Of a stretch of DNA of 64,000 nt, positions 45,758 through 54,093 are shown in pieces (position 1 is the first letter of the stretch; each line of letters begins with the position of its first letter). The DNA is from an uncultured Fibrobacter sp. (GTDB taxonomy: Bacteria; Fibrobacterota; Fibrobacteria; Fibrobacterales; Fibrobacteraceae): the NCBI GenBank assembly GCA_934700345.1, contig CAKUXP010000008.1, positions 1 to 64,000 on the forward strand. Direction: 5' to 3'. A program made the position numbers and the translations under genes. The notes beneath the pieces were generated by a model. The model made no database searches. It was not told the origin of the DNA and saw only the letters and a list, made by a program, of their open reading frames with translations.

Positions 45758-46634
45758 ATTCCGCCTTGCAGAAAGGAACGAGTTGGTCGATGCGTTCCCC
45801 CATTCCTACCCAGCAAATAGGGACCTTGAGCGAACTCGCTATCGAGAGGACCGAACCTCCGTGAGCCGTACCATCGAGCTTCGTTACGACAAGCCCTGTC
45901 AAGGGGAAGCTCTGGTTGAAAATCTTCGCCTGGCTTATCGCGTTCTGCCCGGTATTCCCGTCAATGACAAGCATCATGTCGTGCGGATAGGCGGCGTCCT
46001 GCTTCTTGAGGACGCGCACGATCTTTGCGAGTTCCTCCATCAGATAATCCTTGTTCTGCAAGCGACCCGCCGTATCGATGAAAACGATATCACAACCCCG
46101 GGCCTTGGCCGCCGCACAGGCGTCAAACGCGACAGCAGCCGGGTCCGAACCTTCTGCATGGCGCACAAATTCCGCCCCGGCGCGTTCCGCCCAGACTTCA
46201 AGCTGTTCGATAGCCGCCGCCCGAAACGTATCCGCCGCGGCAATCATCACCTTGCGTCCTTCGTCAGCAAACTTCTTCGCAAGCTTTCCGATGGTCGTCG
46301 TCTTTCCGGCACCGTTCACTCCGATGACCAGAACCACATGCGGCTTTCCCTTGAACTCGAACTTCGGCGGATCGACCAGAAAGCGTTCCGCCTCGGACCG
46401 CAAAATGTCCAAGACCTCCGATTCCGAAAGGGACTTTCCGAGTGCCTCTTCGCGGAGCGCATCCGTGAGCATGAACGCGGCAGAGGTTCCCACGTCCGCC
46501 TTGATCAGACGCTCTTCCAAATCTTCGAGCATCTCATCGGTAACCTTTCCCTTGCCGGCAATGCCCTTGATTTCGCCGAGGATCGCATTGCGCGTCTTGG
46601 CAAGCCCGCTCTTTATCGCCGAAAAGAATCCCAT
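45732..46634 (-). CDS. ftsY: Signal recognition particle receptor FtsY
   Basis: FtsY is the membrane-associated SRP receptor GTPase. The 300-residue protein lacks the acidic A domain and begins directly with the N domain. The GTPase motifs are GVNGAGKTTT (G1), DTFRAAAIEQL, DTAGRLQNK (G3) and TKLDGTAHGG (G4). The ATG overlaps the clpP stop by one base (TGATG), coupling the two genes. Confidence 0.96.
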   Translation of the reverse strand: MGFFSAIKSGLAKTRNAILGEIKGIAGKGKVTDEMLEDLEERLIKADVGTSAAFMLTDALREEALGKSLSESEVLDILRSEAERFLVDPPKFEFKGKPHVVLVIGVNGAGKTTTIGKLAKKFADEGRKVMIAAADTFRAAAIEQLEVWAERAGAEFVRHAEGSDPAAVAFDACAAAKARGCDIVFIDTAGRLQNKDYLMEELAKIVRVLKKQDAAYPHDMMLVIDGNTGQNAISQAKIFNQSFPLTGLVVTKLDGTAHGGSVLSIASSLKVPICWVGMGERIDQLVPFCKAEYVEGLFKE

Positions 46635-47224
46635 CAGACGACGCTCTTCACTTCATCGACAAGACCGTAGGCCTTCGCCTCTTCCGCCGACATAAAGTTG
46701 TCCCGTTCCGTATCCCGATCAACTTCTTCAATCGACTTTCCGGTTGTCTTCGCAATGATGCCCGTCGTAATCGAACGGATGCGGAGCATTTCCTCCGCCT
46801 GGATCTTGATGTCGCTCGCAGGACCTTCCATCTGTCCCTGGATTAGCGGCTGGTGAATCATGATGCGCGCCGACGGCCAAGCGTAACGCTTTCCCTTTGC
46901 GCCAGCGGTCAGGAGCACCGCTCCCATTGAGGCGGCCTGTCCGCAGCAAACCGTCACGACGTCGCTTTGGATGGCGTTCATGCAGTCATAAATCGCAAGT
47001 CCGCTTGAAATTACGCCGCCCGGGCTGTTGATAAAGAAAACGATATCATCTTGGGAAAGCGAATCGAGGTAAAGCAACTGTTTCACTATCTTCGCCGCGC
47101 TTTCGTCATCGACCTGGTTCCACAAGAAAACCCTCCGGTTGCCCGAAAAGTACTCTTCGGCCTTCTTCATGAAATCCGGCGCTTGTTCCTTCTCTTTTTC
47201 GTCGTTTTTTTTCTCGGCGTTCAT
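46634..47224 (-). CDS. clpP: ATP-dependent Clp protease proteolytic subunit
   Basis: ClpP is the serine protease chamber used by ClpX or ClpA. The 196-residue protein has the catalytic triad S99 (GQAASMG), H124 (IMIHQPL) and D171 (VDRDTERDN). The N-terminal 18 residues are unusually rich in Lys and Glu. The FINSPGG turn is present. No clpX follows; it is instead coupled to ftsY. Confidence 0.95.
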   Translation of the reverse strand: MNAEKKNDEKEKEQAPDFMKKAEEYFSGNRRVFLWNQVDDESAAKIVKQLLYLDSLSQDDIVFFINSPGGVISSGLAIYDCMNAIQSDVVTVCCGQAASMGAVLLTAGAKGKRYAWPSARIMIHQPLIQGQMEGPASDIKIQAEEMLRIRSITTGIIAKTTGKSIEEVDRDTERDNFMSAEEAKAYGLVDEVKSVV

Positions 47225-47570
47225 TCAAAACTCCATAAAGTAAAATGTTTCCTGCTTAATTTAAAAAATACTCCGAGAAAATTTTAAGCGTCACCGCTTC
47301 GCGATAACAACGAAGCCTGTGTTTCACTTTTCGTTCAACCTCCGCCTTTTTATTTTGCGCCGTGCCAATAGACGGCAAGCCCCGACTTGACATCGGCTCC
47401 GGTCAAACGCCCGATTCGAGTTCCTTTTTGGCGACAGCAGAGCAAGCGGGAAATCGTATCGGAATTTTAGATCCAAGGTTCGAAAAAAGCGTGGTCCTGG
47501 AGATGGTTGCGAGGCTCACTTCCTATGCATTTTTTTATATTTGCGCATAAAACAAACCGATGAGGATTCA
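47225..47570. other. Intergenic region upstream of clpP and ahcY
   Basis: This 346-nt divergent spacer holds the leaders of clpP (minus) and ahcY (plus). A possible -10 box TATATT lies at 47536-47541, 30 nt before ahcY, but no clear -35 box accompanies it. I looked for an S-adenosylhomocysteine riboswitch because of the ahcY context and did not find its core. No tRNA or convincing open frame is present. Confidence 0.45.
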
Positions 47571-49031
47571 ATGGAATACAAAATCAAGGATATAAATCTC
47601 GCCGTCGAAGGTCGCAAGGAGCTAGACCTCGCCGAAACGGAAATGCCCGGTCTGATGGCTCTCCGCAAGGAATACGAAGGAAAGTTACCGCTCAAGGGCG
47701 CTCGCATCATGGGAAGTCTCCACATGACCGTGCAGACGGCAATCCTCATTGAAACGCTTACGGAACTCGGCGCGGACGTGCGCTGGGTGAGCTGCAACAT
47801 TTTCAGCACGCAGGACAACGCGGCGGCAGCGGTCGTCGTCGGCAAGAAAGGCTCCGTCGAAGCTCCCAAGGGAACGCCCGTATTCGCCTGGAAGGGCGAA
47901 ACGCTCGAAGAGTATTGGGACAACACGGCAAAGGCGCTCGTATGGCCCGACGGCGAAGGCCCCGACATGATAGTCGATGACGGCGGAGACGCGACAATGA
48001 TGATTGTCCGTGGCGCGGAATTCGAAGACGCGGGGAAGGTTCCCGATTACAACCCCGAAACGGATTCCGAGGAATGGGGAGCGTTCCTTTCCGTCGTCCG
48101 CAAGGAAATCGGAAAAGACCCGAAGCACTTTACAAAGCTCCGCGCAAAGATCAAGGGCGTTTCCGAAGAAACGACGACCGGCGTTCACCGCCTCTACGAA
48201 ATGGCCCGCGAAGGACGCCTTCCGTTTGCCGCCATCAACGTAAACGATTCCGTCACCAAGTCAAAGTTCGACAACCTCTACGGTTGCCGCCATTCGCTCA
48301 TCGACGGCATAAACCGCGCAACGGACGTAATGATGGCAGGAAAAGTCGCCGTGGTTTGCGGATACGGAGATGTGGGCAAAGGCTGCGCCCAATCGCTCCG
48401 CGGACAAGGCGCACGCGTCATCGTCACGGAAATCGACCCGATCTGCGCCCTCCAAGCCGCCATGGAAGGCTACGAAGTCAAGACGCTCGACGAAGTCGTA
48501 TCGTTTGCGGACATCTTCGTCACGACAACCGGAAATCTCGGCATTATCTCCGCCGAACAAATGGGCAAGATGAAGAACCGCGCCATCGTCGGAAACATCG
48601 GGCATTTCGACAACGAAATCGATATGGCGGGCCTTGCAAAAGTTCCCGGCATCAAAAAGAACAACATCAAGCCGCAGTATGACGAATGGATTTTCCCCGA
48701 CGGTCACAGCGTGCTCGTTCTCGCCGAAGGACGGCTCCTGAACCTGGGCTGCGCCACGGGGCATCCGAGCTTCGTGATGAGCGCGAGCTTCACCAACCAG
48801 ACGATTGCGCAGGTCGATCTATGGCTCTCCGCAACCGGAAAGCCTACGGTAAGCGGCTACAGCTACGAAAAGGGAAAGGTCTATCGTCTGCCGATGATTC
48901 TCGACGAAAAAGTCGCGCGGCTGCACCTCGAAAAGCTCGGCGTACACCTTTCCACACTTCGCAAGGAACAGGCGGACTACATCGGCGTAAAAGTCGAAGG
49001 TCCCTACAAGCCGGAATTCTACCGCTACTGA
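47571..49031 (+). CDS. ahcY: Adenosylhomocysteinase
   Basis: The enzyme hydrolyses S-adenosylhomocysteine to adenosine and homocysteine, keeping methylation running. The 486-residue protein (ATG 47571, GAGG upstream) has GARIMGSLHMTVQTAILIETL near the N-terminus, ETTTGVHRLYEM, the Asn-Asp-Ser-Val-Thr-Lys substrate segment, the NAD-binding VVCGYGDVGKGCAQSL, GNIGHFDNEID, and the C-terminal KPEFYRY tail. It has the insertion typical of the longer bacterial and eukaryotic form. Confidence 0.96.
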   Translation: MEYKIKDINLAVEGRKELDLAETEMPGLMALRKEYEGKLPLKGARIMGSLHMTVQTAILIETLTELGADVRWVSCNIFSTQDNAAAAVVVGKKGSVEAPKGTPVFAWKGETLEEYWDNTAKALVWPDGEGPDMIVDDGGDATMMIVRGAEFEDAGKVPDYNPETDSEEWGAFLSVVRKEIGKDPKHFTKLRAKIKGVSEETTTGVHRLYEMAREGRLPFAAINVNDSVTKSKFDNLYGCRHSLIDGINRATDVMMAGKVAVVCGYGDVGKGCAQSLRGQGARVIVTEIDPICALQAAMEGYEVKTLDEVVSFADIFVTTTGNLGIISAEQMGKMKNRAIVGNIGHFDNEIDMAGLAKVPGIKKNNIKPQYDEWIFPDGHSVLVLAEGRLLNLGCATGHPSFVMSASFTNQTIAQVDLWLSATGKPTVSGYSYEKGKVYRLPMILDEKVARLHLEKLGVHLSTLRKEQADYIGVKVEGPYKPEFYRY

Positions 49032-49047
49032 TTTCACCAAAAGCCCA

Positions 49048-49078
49048 AAAGGTTCCGTTTCAACGCAGAACCTTTTTT
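49048..49078 (+). terminator. Terminator of ahcY
   Basis: AAAGGTTC and GAACCTTT form an 8-bp stem with a 12-nt loop, followed by a run of T, 17 nt after the ahcY stop. Confidence 0.7.
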
Positions 49079-49094
49079 CGTCGAAGCGTACAGC

Positions 49095-49121
49095 AAAAAA
49101 CCCGGCATTCGCCGGGTTTTT
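49095..49121. terminator. Bidirectional terminator between ahcY and the sigma factor gene
   Basis: CCCGGC and GCCGGG around a short ATTC loop, flanked by AAAAA on the left and TTTTT on the right. The symmetry lets it stop the convergent transcripts of ahcY (plus) and the sigma factor gene (minus). Confidence 0.8.
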
Positions 49122-49149
49122 CGAAAGGAGAGAGAGTTTCTAGAAAATA

Positions 49150-49974
49150 TCAGGCAGCGTCAAGAACCTGGTCTATCTTTGTTGTGCGCAGCTTAGCGAG
49201 AGCCTTTTCCTTCACCTGGCGAACGCGTTCCTTCGAAAGTCCGACCATCTTGCCGATTTCCTTCAGGTTCAAGTCCGCATCCATGTCCAGGCCATAATAA
49301 AGCCCGATGACGCGATGTTCCTGGTCGGTCAGGTTTTCCTTCAGCAAAAGTTCGAGCGAAGCCTGTTCGCCGTTCTTTTCCGCAAGCGCATCCGTTGCAT
49401 CGGCGGTAGAAGCGAGGCAGTCTCCAAGCGTCATGTCCCCGTCTTCGCCAACCGGAGAATCGAGCGACGTCGCATGGGAACCCATCATCAGGATTTTTTC
49501 GATATCCTTCGCCTTGTAGCGGCTTTCGCCTTCGAGGCTTTCCGGGTCAATCGTCATCTGGCCTCCGATGACCTGGCGAGTCGTCGTCGCGGCACGGTTA
49601 AAGCGCCGAAGCACCAGTTCCTTTTCCGCGCTGATGCGGACAAGGCGCGCCTTTTCGGAAATCGCCCGAGTGATATTCTGGCGAATCCACCAAACCGCGT
49701 AGCTGATAAACTTGATTTTCTGGTTCGGATCAAAACGGCGGGCAGCTTCGATAAGGCCCATGTTGCCTTCGTTGATGAGTTCGTTCACATCGAGACCCTG
49801 ACCCTTGTAGAGGTTCGCAATGTTCACGACAAATTTCAAATTGGATTTGACAAGGAGATCCTGCGCACGGCGATAGCCCTTGGCGGCAAGCTGAATCAAA
49901 ACTTTTTCCTGTTCACGGGAGAGGAGCGGATACTTGGAGATGTCATTCAAGTATTGGAAGTAAATGGAATTCAT
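49150..49974 (-). CDS. RpoD-like sigma-70 family RNA polymerase sigma factor
   Basis: The 274-residue factor has region 1.2 (YLNDISKYPLLSREQE, 8-23) but no region 1.1. Region 2 contains NEGNMGLIEAARRFDP, then FISYAVWWIRQNITRAI for -10 recognition and melting. Regions 3 and 4 follow, with helix-turn-helix LNLKEIGKMVGLSKERVRQV (235-254). The compact form is like the primary sigma factor of Bacteroidota and Chlorobi, so this may be the housekeeping factor. A stationary-phase type role cannot be excluded. The classical -35/-10 boxes in this window fit a sigma-70 of this group. Confidence 0.88.
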   Translation of the reverse strand: MNSIYFQYLNDISKYPLLSREQEKVLIQLAAKGYRRAQDLLVKSNLKFVVNIANLYKGQGLDVNELINEGNMGLIEAARRFDPNQKIKFISYAVWWIRQNITRAISEKARLVRISAEKELVLRRFNRAATTTRQVIGGQMTIDPESLEGESRYKAKDIEKILMMGSHATSLDSPVGEDGDMTLGDCLASTADATDALAEKNGEQASLELLLKENLTDQEHRVIGLYYGLDMDADLNLKEIGKMVGLSKERVRQVKEKALAKLRTTKIDQVLDAA

Positions 49975-50159
49975 CTGACGTTACCTCTTTTTTGTTGCAG
50001 CGACCTTTTCGCTACACCTTGAAATATAAAGCATCGATTTTTTCCAAGTGTCAGAAAGAGCCATCGTTTTAGCAAAACCTTCATCGCCTTTCTGTCTCCA
50101 TTTATCGTCCTTTTGTCATTTTTTTGTCATTTTCAAGAAAAAATCCCTATATTGGAAGC

Positions 50160-51350
50160 ATGGAAAACATGATGCGCCAAGAAAAGCTGTTCCTAAGCGA
50201 TTTTGAAAACTTAAACGCTATCCACTCGTCCCTCAAAGGGCGCATTCCGGATTGGCTTTGCGGAAAGAACTCCGTTTCGCCGACAGTCCTGCGAATCATG
50301 ATGTTTCTCTTCTTTCTCGCCGTGGGATATGTCGCCGCATCCGCCGGGATGGACACCGAAAACTTTTCGCAAAAAAAACTTCTCGCCGCTTTCGTCTCCG
50401 TTTCCAATTTTCTCTTGGGATTTTTCCTGAACCAGCTGTTTTTTGTCCCGCGATTCTTTTTCAAGAAACGCTTTGTCGCCTTTGTCCTGGTCAATTTTCT
50501 CTTCATGCTGGAATCGTCCGCCATCCAGGATTTTTTTGTCTATTGGGTACAGGAAAAGAACGGGCCGCTTTTTGAATCGCTTTTTGGGAAAGCTTCCATC
50601 GGAAACGCCTTTATTATTCTGCTGATTTTCCTTGCGCTCACCATCATCGTCAGCGCGTTCAATGTCTTGTTCCGGCTCGGAGGAATCCACGCCCGCGACG
50701 CCTACCTGAAACGCGTCCAGGAAAACTTCTACCTGCAAGCGGATCTCGCCTTTCTCAAACAGCAACTGTCGCCGCACTTTCTATTCAATACGCTGAACAA
50801 CATCACCGCCTTAGTCGATATCGATCCGAAGCTTGCGCAGAAATCGATGATCCAGCTGTCTTCGGTTTTGCGGCAAATCTTAAACGAATCAAAGGAACGG
50901 GAAGTGCCGCTTTCGCAGGAACTGGACGTACTTTCAAAATACTGTGAGCTGGAAAAGTTAAGATTCGGGGACAATATGGATTTTTCGCTGAAAACGAGCG
51001 TGGAAAATCCCGGTACAAAAATCGCTCCGCTTTTGATGATGCCGCTCATCGAAAACGCGATGAAATACGGCGTCCACCCGAGCAATCCCTGCTATATTTC
51101 CATCGACATCTCGGAAATCCAAAACAAACTCATTTGCCGTGTAAAGAATTCCGTTTCGCCGCAAACCGCTTCGACAAAGGTAAGCAGCGGGATCGGGCTT
51201 TCCAACTTGAAGCGGCGTCTGAACATGTGCTATCCGGACAAATACGCCTATACCACAAACGCCACCGAAGATTCCTACACCAGCGAACTGCAAATCGATT
51301 TGGCAGAACCAGTGAAAGTGGGAAATTTCAACCCGACGGTTTTCCGATAA
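50160..51350 (+). CDS. LytS-type sensor histidine kinase
   Basis: The 396-residue protein (ATG 50160, GGAAG upstream) has four transmembrane helices (about 44-170), then the HisKA-type domain QQLSPHFLFNTLNN with the phospho-accepting H206. The ATPase domain has PLIENAMKYG (N box) and GIGLSNLKRRL (G box). No sensor domain other than the membrane part is visible. LytS kinases normally pair with a LytTR response regulator, but none is in the window. Signal and target are unknown. Confidence 0.87.
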   Translation: MENMMRQEKLFLSDFENLNAIHSSLKGRIPDWLCGKNSVSPTVLRIMMFLFFLAVGYVAASAGMDTENFSQKKLLAAFVSVSNFLLGFFLNQLFFVPRFFFKKRFVAFVLVNFLFMLESSAIQDFFVYWVQEKNGPLFESLFGKASIGNAFIILLIFLALTIIVSAFNVLFRLGGIHARDAYLKRVQENFYLQADLAFLKQQLSPHFLFNTLNNITALVDIDPKLAQKSMIQLSSVLRQILNESKEREVPLSQELDVLSKYCELEKLRFGDNMDFSLKTSVENPGTKIAPLLMMPLIENAMKYGVHPSNPCYISIDISEIQNKLICRVKNSVSPQTASTKVSSGIGLSNLKRRLNMCYPDKYAYTTNATEDSYTSELQIDLAEPVKVGNFNPTVFR

Positions 51351-51354
51351 CGGA

Positions 51355-52251
51355 TTATTTCAACAGCAGGCTTTGTCCGCCCAGTTTTAAAACCGCGGGA
51401 GACCGCGGGACTTGGAGGCTTTCTCCAGCCTTCAAAATTTCCTGCCGTAAGAAAACGCCGTTTATATCGAAAAGCCGATAGACCGTTGGACGTGTAAGAC
51501 CTTCTACCGTAAATTGGTGAAAGTCGATTTGACGTATTTTCAAATGGGATGGGTCCACTACCTTCGGAAGGGAAACCGTTCCGTTGCAATCCCCCAAAGA
51601 ACCGAACTTTACCAGTTTAAATTCACCCGTCTCTCCGGAATCTCCCGAGAACAACAGATGAACCGCTGCCGTTTTGGCAAGGATTTCTTCTTTGGTTGTG
51701 CCGGGGCCCCAACTTTCAAATTTGAATTCATTCCACGGGATATCGACAACAGCCATCGAATCCGATCGACTTATCTCCGCTTCAAGATTATTTTCATAAG
51801 AGAAACCATCGGATTCACTTTTCAGTCTCAGCAAAAAATTTATGGAAGCCTGATATTCCAGGCAAAATCCACCCCAGCTAGAAATATCTCCCCCCGATTG
51901 TTCCGAATTCCAGATATTAAATCCAATTCCGACATACGGCTTTCCTGAAAGCATTTCCCCATCAGAGGCAGGCCTGCCAAAAATCATTTTCCCTTGGATA
52001 CTTTGATAAGCCTTGACCATCTGCCCAAAGAAATCCCCAAATTCGTTTTCCTTTATATCCGAAGGCCACTCCCAAGAAGAATTTCCGTCACTAAAAGCGT
52101 ACCAATACCCCGACGATTCGTCGGTGGAACCTGTGATGACCCGTCCCACCGAGTCCACCGAAGCGTTCCACACAAACGGTTCCTTTACTTCATACGCTCC
52201 GAGAACCATGGGAATAAAAAGCGCCAGAATGAAAACATTTCTCGGTTTCAT
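51355..52251 (-). CDS. Secreted protein with possible carbohydrate-binding and sorting domains
   Basis: The 298-residue product has a signal peptide MKPRNVFILALFIPMVLG. The central region is a beta-sandwich-like domain with aromatic patches (SGYWYAFSDG, VGIGFNIW, DISSWGGFCLEYQ, DIPWNEFKFESWG), which recalls galactose-binding-like modules seen in Fibrobacter cellulosic proteins. The last 70 residues (VYRLFDINGVFLRQEI ... LKLGGQSLLLK) resemble C-terminal sorting tails that end in a strand and Lys. Its start overlaps the stop of a 56-residue secreted peptide gene by one base (TAATG). Confidence 0.65.
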   Translation of the reverse strand: MKPRNVFILALFIPMVLGAYEVKEPFVWNASVDSVGRVITGSTDESSGYWYAFSDGNSSWEWPSDIKENEFGDFFGQMVKAYQSIQGKMIFGRPASDGEMLSGKPYVGIGFNIWNSEQSGGDISSWGGFCLEYQASINFLLRLKSESDGFSYENNLEAEISRSDSMAVVDIPWNEFKFESWGPGTTKEEILAKTAAVHLLFSGDSGETGEFKLVKFGSLGDCNGTVSLPKVVDPSHLKIRQIDFHQFTVEGLTRPTVYRLFDINGVFLRQEILKAGESLQVPRSPAVLKLGGQSLLLK

Positions 52252-52421
52252 TATTTTCCACCTTTTAGTAAAACAACCGCCGTTTCTGGATTTGGTTTAA
52301 ATGGAACCGCATATAAGTTTGCATATTGATTTTGTTGCTCATCAAAAGCTTCAACTATAACATCTTGAGAAAAAGCAAGAGATACAAATGCAAAAGCAAA
52401 AACAATTATTTTAAATTTCAT
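52251..52421 (-). CDS. Small secreted protein, 56 residues
   Basis: ATG at 52421, preceded by GGAGAAAAT, opens a 56-codon frame ending TAA at 52251. The product begins with a clear signal peptide (MKFKIIVFAFAFVSLAFSQ); the mature part is about 37 residues and ends VVLLKGGK. The gene is AT-rich. Its stop overlaps the next start as TAATG, so translation of the larger secreted protein is coupled to it. I do not recognise a family. Confidence 0.65.
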   Translation of the reverse strand: MKFKIIVFAFAFVSLAFSQDVIVEAFDEQQNQYANLYAVPFKPNPETAVVLLKGGK

Positions 52422-52523
52422 ATTTTCTCCAATAAATACATATAATATAGCTTTTTATAATTAAGCGTCTACGATTTTGTTCTAAAAAAAATTCATAATG
52501 CCTATTTTTCCCTATCCATACGT

Positions 52524-52553
52524 AAGAATGCCCCGGCAAGCCGGGGCATTCTT
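52524..52553 (-). terminator. Terminator after rplT
   Basis: A strong 14-bp inverted repeat, with AAGAATGCCCCGGC matched on the other side of a 2-nt loop, lies 21 nt after the rplT stop. The U-run is short (TTCTT), but the stem is very stable and it separates this operon from the AT-rich genes beyond. Confidence 0.7.
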
Positions 52554-52573
52554 CGAGAACCTCTTCTCTTCGG

Positions 52574-52927
52574 TTAAGCCTGAGCCTTCACCTGCGCAAC
52601 GACGGCAGCAAACGCTTCCGGGTCGCTCACGGCGAGATCGGCAAGGACCTTGCGGTTGATGCTGATGTTCGCCTTGGACAGCAAGTGGATGAACTGGCTG
52701 TAGCTCAAGTCAAATTCACGCACCGCAGCGTTGAGACGGGTGATCCACAGGGAGCGGAAAGCACCTTTCTTGTCGCGACGATGAGCGTATGCGTATTGGC
52801 CTGCATGGGCAACGGCTTCTTTCGCAAGACGAAGATTCGACTTGCGGCGTCCGTAGTAACCCTTGGCAGCCTTGAGAATGTTCTTGCGGCGGGCGCGAGA
52901 AGGAACTCTAGTCTTAGAACGTGGCAT
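52574..52927 (-). CDS. rplT: 50S ribosomal protein L20
   Basis: L20 binds 23S rRNA early in large-subunit assembly and can repress its own operon. The 117-residue protein has the basic N-terminal extension RVPSRARRKNILKAAKGYYG and the globular end LWITRLNAA and YSQFIHLLSKANI. It follows rpmI by 14 nt in the standard infC-rpmI-rplT order. Confidence 0.97.
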   Translation of the reverse strand: MPRSKTRVPSRARRKNILKAAKGYYGRRKSNLRLAKEAVAHAGQYAYAHRRDKKGAFRSLWITRLNAAVREFDLSYSQFIHLLSKANISINRKVLADLAVSDPEAFAAVVAQVKAQA

Positions 52928-52941
52928 TCTTACCTCTCCTG

Positions 52942-53139
52942 TTAAGCTTTGACAAGCAGACGCTTGACTCTGTATTCATCGGATTTCTTGACGGTTCCAG
53001 CCTTGCGCAGATTGCGCTTGCGCTTTGTCGTCATCTTGGTAAGAATGTGGCGCAGACCAGCGCGCTTGAACTTCACGTGGCCGCTGCCGGTCACGCGGAA
53101 GCGCTTCTTGGCACCACCGTGCGTTTTCATCTTAGGCAT
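52942..53139 (-). CDS. rpmI: 50S ribosomal protein L35
   Basis: The 65-residue basic protein has the family pattern MPKMKTHGGAKKRFRVTGSG and RHILTKMTTKRKRNLRK. Its ATG lies within the last codons of infC, eight bases before the infC stop, and uses GAGGTAAACA in infC as its ribosome-binding site, so translation is coupled. Confidence 0.97.
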   Translation of the reverse strand: MPKMKTHGGAKKRFRVTGSGHVKFKRAGLRHILTKMTTKRKRNLRKAGTVKKSDEYRVKRLLVKA

Positions 53140-53770
53140 TGTTTACCTCTTGGGTTTGTTGTTTAGCCTCACCTGCTGCCTTTGGCTCGGTTGCGGGCTT
53201 TTGCGCTGCAGCCTTTTGGGCGGCACCGCGCTTAGGACCGTAGATGTAGAGAAGCGTGTTCCCTTCCATCCGCGAATCCGTTTCCAATTCGCCGACATCC
53301 GCCAAGTCCTGCTTGGCGCGTTCCATCAGCCGGCGACCGTAGTCCATGTGCGCCATTTCGCGTCCACGGAACTGCATAATCAGACGGACCTTCATACCAT
53401 CTTCGAGGAAGCCGCGCATCTGCTTGACACGATACAGATAGTCGTTCTCAGCGGTCTTCGGATGCATCTTGATTTCCTTGAGCTTCACGACATGCTGCTT
53501 GGCCTTTGCCGCCTTGCTGCGCTTGAGCTGCTCGAACTTGTACTTGCCGTAATTGATGATGCGGCAGACCGGGGGCTTCGCGTTCGGCGAAACTTCCACC
53601 AGGTCCAGTCCGGCGTCCTTTGCCATCTGCAAAGCTTTGCGCGTATCAATGATTACCTGCGAGCCGTCGTCCTTTACCAGACGGATCGGGGAGATATGAA
53701 TGGCCTCGTTGATACGGGTTCCGTCCGCGGGACGGTTCGGCATTTGCCGTAGGCGGGGATTGGGATACAA
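53132..53770 (-). CDS. infC: Translation initiation factor IF-3
   Basis: IF-3 binds the 30S subunit and rejects non-standard start codons. The protein has the N-terminal domain (INEAIHISPIRLV, DLVEVSPNAKPPVCRI), the linker, and the C-terminal domain (LKEIKMHPKTAENDYLYR, RGREMAH). An Ala/Lys-rich tail of about 30 residues follows. The start used is TTG 53770: an in-frame TAG lies two codons upstream and AGGTAG is placed correctly. An ATG nine codons in (53743) lacks a ribosome-binding site. A non-ATG start fits IF-3 autoregulation known in other bacteria. Confidence 0.95.
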   Translation of the reverse strand: MYPNPRLRQMPNRPADGTRINEAIHISPIRLVKDDGSQVIIDTRKALQMAKDAGLDLVEVSPNAKPPVCRIINYGKYKFEQLKRSKAAKAKQHVVKLKEIKMHPKTAENDYLYRVKQMRGFLEDGMKVRLIMQFRGREMAHMDYGRRLMERAKQDLADVGELETDSRMEGNTLLYIYGPKRGAAQKAAAQKPATEPKAAGEAKQQTQEVNNA

Positions 53771-53856
53771 GTTATGCTACCTCATAAAGATGGTTGATTT
53801 TGGCGAGAAATTTAGCAAATCTCGATAAAAAGTTCAACTTTTGTGAAAGTTCCCCT

Positions 53857-53884
53857 TTGGAAATCGCGCTTTTTTTTGTATAAT
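53857..53884 (+). promoter_or_regulatory. Promoter of tRNA-Gly
   Basis: TTGGAA (53857-53862) and a perfect TATAAT (53879-53884) are 16 bp apart. Transcription would begin about five to seven nt later, just before the tRNA. Confidence 0.78.
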
Positions 53885-53894
53885 TGGAATCGCT

Positions 53895-53966
53895 GCGGCG
53901 GTAGCTCAATGGTAGAGCTTTAGCCTTCCAAGCTAATGGTTGCCGGTTCGATCCCGGTCCGCCGCT
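53895..53966 (+). tRNA. tRNA-Gly (anticodon UCC)
   Basis: The 72-nt cloverleaf has acceptor GCGGCGG with CCGCCGC, D-arm AGCTCAATGGTAGAGC, anticodon stem TTAGC/GCTAA around CTTCCAA, T-arm CCGGTTCGATCCCGG and discriminator T. CCA is not encoded. It is a monocistronic gene with its own promoter and terminator. It is a tRNA-Gly found away from the tRNA array at 14.5 kb, where a Gly gene is missing. Confidence 0.96.
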
Positions 53967-53968
53967 CT

Positions 53969-53996
53969 AAAAACTCCGATTTGTCGGAGTTTTTTT
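53969..53996 (+). terminator. Terminator of tRNA-Gly
   Basis: AAACTCCGA and TCGGAGTTT form a 9-bp stem with a TTTG loop, followed by a run of T, starting three bases after the tRNA. Confidence 0.85.
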
Positions 53997-54093
53997 GTTT
54001 TTCACCAAGCACCTCCCCCGCACAGAATTCCCGAAATTTTTAAAAGCGAAAAACCGCCCTTGCCGGACGGTTTTAAAAGATTTTGCAACGGAA

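Noticed and set aside
47362..47550. A 62-codon frame in the clpP-ahcY spacer
   Set aside because: No ribosome-binding site, no recognisable motif, and it runs into the ahcY promoter region.
47281..47570. S-adenosylhomocysteine riboswitch before ahcY
   Set aside because: The context is right, but I could not find the conserved core or paired elements of that riboswitch in the leader.
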